Source of the DNA: an uncultured Clostridium sp.
Lineage (GTDB): Bacteria; Bacillota; Clostridia; Oscillospirales; Acutalibacteraceae
DNA length: 64,000 nucleotides
Assembly (NCBI GenBank): GCA_958422185.1
Contig: CATZNW010000010.1
Span: forward strand, 1-64,000
Direction: 5' to 3'
Shown here: positions 62,161 through 64,000 of the stretch, in pieces
Numbering within the stretch: position 1 is the first letter of the stretch
Layout: each line of letters starts with the position of its first letter
Translations under genes and position numbers: made by a program
The notes under the pieces: generated by a model
The model's database searches: none
Told to the model about the DNA's origin: nothing
The model's input: only the letters and a program-made list of their open reading frames with translations

Positions 62161-62620
62161 CAACTGAAATGCTATTTTCAGTAAGTGACGGCAGTGACGC
62201 CTTAAGCACGGCGGTGTGAACAAGGTGTTCCTGCCGTTCCTGGCGGCACTGTCCGCCCTGTTTGGCGGAGTTAAGGAAAAGGCGGGGAAGTTACCCGAAA
62301 GCAATAAAACGAACCGAATTTCGGGGCAGAAAAAGGAGGCAAAAACAGGTGGAAAACGGCGGTCGATGGACAAGCAGGATAAAGGCTTGGCGTCAAATCT
62401 CATTCGCCAAGCCGCAAACATCGCACGGCAACGCCGTTCGTTAGGGTTTTGAGTTTGGCATCAAAAGGCAGTTTCGGGGCTCATTTTTGAGCACAAAGAA
62501 ACAAGCATTTTGATGCCAACGAATCAAAAAACTGCACAACCATGCGGTTTTAAACAAACAAATGTTACATCAAAAATTATGTCATAATAAAGGAGATGGT
62601 AAGTTACGAAAAAAGATGAA
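62161..62620 (+). other. Low-support stretch with a possible ORF and an inverted repeat
   Basis: A GTG-started frame at 62216-62452 would encode a 78-residue Lys/Arg-rich protein (ASNLIRQAANIARQRRSLGF at its end), with no recognised family and no clear ribosome binding site. It is followed by the long inverted repeat at 62455-62519. The remaining bases hold nothing else recognisable. I give the ORF low confidence. Confidence 0.35.
62455..62519. repeat. 12-bp inverted repeat, oriT-like
   Basis: TTGGCATCAAAA (62455-62466) and TTTTGATGCCAA (62508-62519) are perfectly complementary. Between them GCTCA/TGAGC (62479-62492) forms a small second hairpin. It lies about 100 bases before a ribbon-helix-helix-like gene, the position and form of many transfer origins. 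Confidence 0.55.
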
Positions 62621-63016
62621 ATGAAAAGGGTATCTTTTTATCTTCCTCAGGAAATCATCGATCTTTGCGACAGTGATATGAATCTTGCGGACGCAAGAAG
62701 CAGAAATCAATTCGTGATACAGGCGATAAAACTTTACGACTGTTACCTGCACAAACAGGTCAACACAGATCTGCTGACACCTGCTTTTGAATCCGTTGTA
62801 GGTGCAAAGATCGACCTGAGCGAGTACAGATTATCACGAATTATCTTCAAATTAGCCGTTGAGATGGCGGCAACAATGAATGTTCTTGCCGGAGCGTTTG
62901 AACTGGACGATGAAAAAGTGCAGAGAATGAAACACAGAGTTATCAGAGAAGTGAAAGAACTCAACGGCTGGATCAACCTTGAAGACATTATCCGTTACCA
63001 GAACGGTGAAGAATGA
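62621..63016 (+). CDS. Ribbon-helix-helix-like element protein
   Basis: A 131-residue protein beginning MKRVSFYLPQEIIDLCDSDM, an RHH-type DNA-binding start, followed by a helical domain (LSRIIFKLAVEMAATMNVLA). Such proteins occur in mobilisable and conjugative elements, perhaps as relaxosome or plasmid-maintenance factors; this exact family is not recognised. The ATG at 62621 is 25 bases from AAGGAG, too far, so the frame may start upstream: GTTACG at 62603-62608 in frame would give MTKKDE if the first codon worked, but GTT and ACG are poor starts. Confidence 0.65.
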   Translation: MKRVSFYLPQEIIDLCDSDMNLADARSRNQFVIQAIKLYDCYLHKQVNTDLLTPAFESVVGAKIDLSEYRLSRIIFKLAVEMAATMNVLAGAFELDDEKVQRMKHRVIREVKELNGWINLEDIIRYQNGEE

Positions 63017-63128
63017 TTACAGCAAAAAAAACAAATGCCCTGCCGTTATCCGGCGGGGCGGAAAGGATGATTATATGATGACAAAAAAATACAATAAAAT
63101 AGCAGTCCTTGTTGTAGAAGCGGACTAA
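63013..63128 (+). other. Two tiny overlapping ORFs, possible remnant
   Basis: ATG 63013 overlaps the previous stop and encodes 21 residues (MITAKKTNALPLSGGAERM...). ATG 63075 encodes MTKKYNKIAVLVVEAD, 16 to 17 residues, which resembles the start of DUF3846-type element proteins and may be a truncated remnant. A GC-rich hairpin overlaps the first. Neither is certain to be coding. Confidence 0.3.
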
Positions 63129-63255
63129 AAGAGAGGGGTGATATAGAAATAATTTAAAAGCCGTGTTGCCTTATGGCGGCAGGAAAAATAATCAAAAAGA
63201 GGTTCTATGACAAGCAGTTCTTTCCGTATATTTTCTTGATAGGGGAGAATATGTT

Positions 63256-63417
63256 TTGAATGTGATCGTACATCTGCCAAGCGCCGAAAAGCAAAAAGAA
63301 TTTCAGAAGGAACTCGCTGAGTTCCATTCCGTCGCAGTCCTTTCAAAACTCAATGCTCTCCATATCTCACAAAATGAAAAGAAAAAAATATTAAAAGAAC
63401 TGAAAGATTTTATCTAA
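63256..63417 (+). CDS. Small element protein, unknown
   Basis: A 53-residue frame starting at TTG 63256, seven bases after AGGGGAGA. It encodes HLPSAEKQKEFQKELAEFHS and a Lys-rich C-terminus (EKKKILKELKDFI). The composition and amphipathic helix suggest a real small protein, similar to short proteins seen in integrative elements. It is followed by a strong terminator. No function known. Confidence 0.55.
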   Translation: MNVIVHLPSAEKQKEFQKELAEFHSVAVLSKLNALHISQNEKKKILKELKDFI

Positions 63418-63432
63418 TTAAATTATATTGAT

Positions 63433-63470
63433 AATCCCACGAAAAGTTTTGATTTTCGTGGGATTTTTTT
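63433..63470 (+). terminator. Strong terminator before the IS200-type gene
   Basis: AATCCCACGAAAA/TTTTCGTGGGATT, thirteen pairs with a seven-base loop, then a T run. It would shield the following insertion sequence from upstream transcription. Confidence 0.92.
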
Positions 63471-63491
63471 GTCCCTTTAGCAAAGAATAAA

Positions 63492-63560
63492 CCCCCGGTT
63501 CAACCGGGGGAAATAAAAAGCTTTAGTAAAAATAAAACCGGCGAGCTTAATGCAAGCCGG
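63492..63560 (+). repeat. Subterminal hairpins at the probable IS200 left end
   Basis: CCCCCGGT-TCA-ACCGGGGG (63492-63510) is an eight-pair hairpin; CCGGC/GCCGG (63538-63560) is a second. IS200/IS605 elements lack terminal inverted repeats and use such subterminal hairpins at the left end for TnpA. The exact left tip is not defined here. Confidence 0.6.
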
Positions 63561-63565
63561 GCGTG

Positions 63566-63636
63566 TTGGCGAAAAGGAAACCTCCAAGTATAATAGAAAC
63601 GGTTTGGCAGCCGTGTTACTAAAATACAGGAGGTTT
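63566..63636 (+). promoter_or_regulatory. tnpA: tnpA promoter and anti-SD leader
   Basis: TTGGCG (63566-63571) and TATAAT (63589-63594) have a 17-base spacer. AAACCTCC (63578-63585), inside the spacer, is the perfect complement of GGAGGTTT (63629-63636), the tnpA ribosome binding site. Only transcripts starting upstream would contain it. Confidence 0.6.
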
Positions 63637-63641
63637 AAAAC

Positions 63642-64000
63642 ATGATAAAAAAGAACGGAAACAATGAAATAAAAACATTATCGCACTCAACATACAGATG
63701 TCAGTACCATATAGTTTTTGCACCAAAATATCGCAGAAAAGCAATCTACGGAAAGATCAAAAAAGATATTGGGGAGATAATCCGAAAATTGTGTGAACAA
63801 AAAGGTGTGGAGATCATAGAGGCAGAAGCGTGTAAGGATCACATACACCTTTTGGTAAGTATCCCGCCGTACATAAGTGTAGCACAATTCATGGGATATC
63901 TCAAGGGAAAAAGCACACTGATGATTTTCGACCGACACGCGAATTTAAAGTATAAGTACGGCAACCGGCATTTTTGGTGCAGAGGATACTATGCAGATAC
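63642..64000 (+). CDS. tnpA: IS200/IS605-family transposase TnpA, 3' end outside window
   Basis: An open frame of 119 codons without a stop before the window edge. It starts with LSHSTYRCQYHIVFAPKYRR, the typical IS200 TnpA opening, followed by KLCEQKGVEIIEAEACKDHI and HLLVSIPPYISVAQFMGYLK, with the catalytic HUH-type His pair in DHIHLLV. A single-strand Y1 transposase for IS200/IS605 elements. The catalytic Tyr and the C-terminus lie outside. ATG 63642 follows CAGGAGGTTT. Confidence 0.92.
   Translation, partial: MIKKNGNNEIKTLSHSTYRCQYHIVFAPKYRRKAIYGKIKKDIGEIIRKLCEQKGVEIIEAEACKDHIHLLVSIPPYISVAQFMGYLKGKSTLMIFDRHANLKYKYGNRHFWCRGYYAD

Larger units (their letters stand above)
58577..64000. mobile_element. 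skin-like sigK-intervening element, left part
   Basis: The element begins at the AATGA junction in sigK and runs beyond the right edge. It carries a serine recombinase at its end, a zinc-ribbon protein, a sigma-region-4-like regulator, a divergent winged-HTH gene, a long inverted repeat, a ribbon-helix-helix-like gene, small ORFs and an IS200-type insertion. The gene set resembles plasmid or integrative-element cargo rather than phage. Its length, the other end and whether it can still excise are unknown from this window. Confidence 0.8.

Noticed and set aside
62596..62619. Seven-codon ORF (MVSYEKR) before the RHH-like gene
   Set aside because: The ribosome binding site would directly abut its ATG with no spacing, and it is too short to judge.
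63492..63510. GC-rich palindrome considered as a CRISPR repeat
   Set aside because: Single copy, no spacers; it fits the IS200 left-end hairpin.
1..64000. tRNA, rRNA and CRISPR array search by eye
   Set aside because: No cloverleaf, rRNA-like segment or regularly spaced repeats recognised; a covariance-model scan would be needed to exclude small RNAs.

Overview
The window looks like a chromosomal segment of an endospore-forming, fermentative, Gram-positive anaerobe of the Clostridia, perhaps an Oscillospirales-type gut bacterium (genus not determinable here). Reasons: sporulation genes (yabP, yabQ, a SpoVB-like flippase, SpoIVB peptidase, a sigK segment), Gram-positive regulators (HprK, WhiA, RapZ, NrdR), pyruvate formate-lyase, class I fumarase, and good Gram-positive ribosome binding sites and sigma-A promoters with 17-bp spacers.

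Layout. 1-4.7 kb: rel (cut by the left edge), dtd, an MBL hydrolase and hemZ. 4.7-9.6 kb: a coiled-coil protein, then the conserved spoVB-like/mazG/hup/rqcP/yabP/yabQ/divIC block. 9.7-14.1 kb: fumarase alpha subunit, a THUMP RNA methyltransferase and feoAB. 14.1-21.2 kb: small membrane protein, HprK-like P-loop protein, dinB, an aminotransferase, an EamA transporter, nrdR and a GT4 glycosyltransferase. 21.3-34.4 kb: hprK, ROK kinase, murB, rapZ, whiA, GH31, dnaE, pfkA and spoIVB. 34.5-43.4 kb: a two-domain GT2, a YfhO-like membrane protein, a GPH sugar symporter, a decayed surface-protein gene and a GH127 arabinofuranosidase. 43.5-47.5 kb: small proteins and a vitamin B6 salvage locus (pdxR divergent from pyridoxamine kinase, ECF S component and a radical SAM protein). 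47.5-53.9 kb: an O-antigen-ligase-like protein, two tandem membrane-anchored parvulin foldases and the fumarase beta subunit. 54.1-58.2 kb: pflB-pflA, a DtxR-type regulator and a GNAT.

The most interesting part is 58.2-64.0 kb. The 3' half of sigK, the late mother-cell sporulation sigma factor gene, ends abruptly at a large serine recombinase whose stop codon lies inside an AATGA sequence in the conserved ENEILM codons, the place where the Bacillus skin element recombines. Beyond it, accessory-element genes run to the right edge: a zinc-ribbon protein, a sigma-region-4-like regulator with an apparent non-AUG start, a divergent winged-HTH gene, a large inverted repeat before a ribbon-helix-helix-like gene, small ORFs and the start of an IS200-type tnpA whose ribosome binding site can be masked by an upstream anti-SD. 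This is a skin-like, sigK-interrupting element apparently built from a plasmid or integrative element rather than a phage. Its other end and the 5' half of sigK lie outside the window.

No rRNA, tRNA or CRISPR array was recognised.
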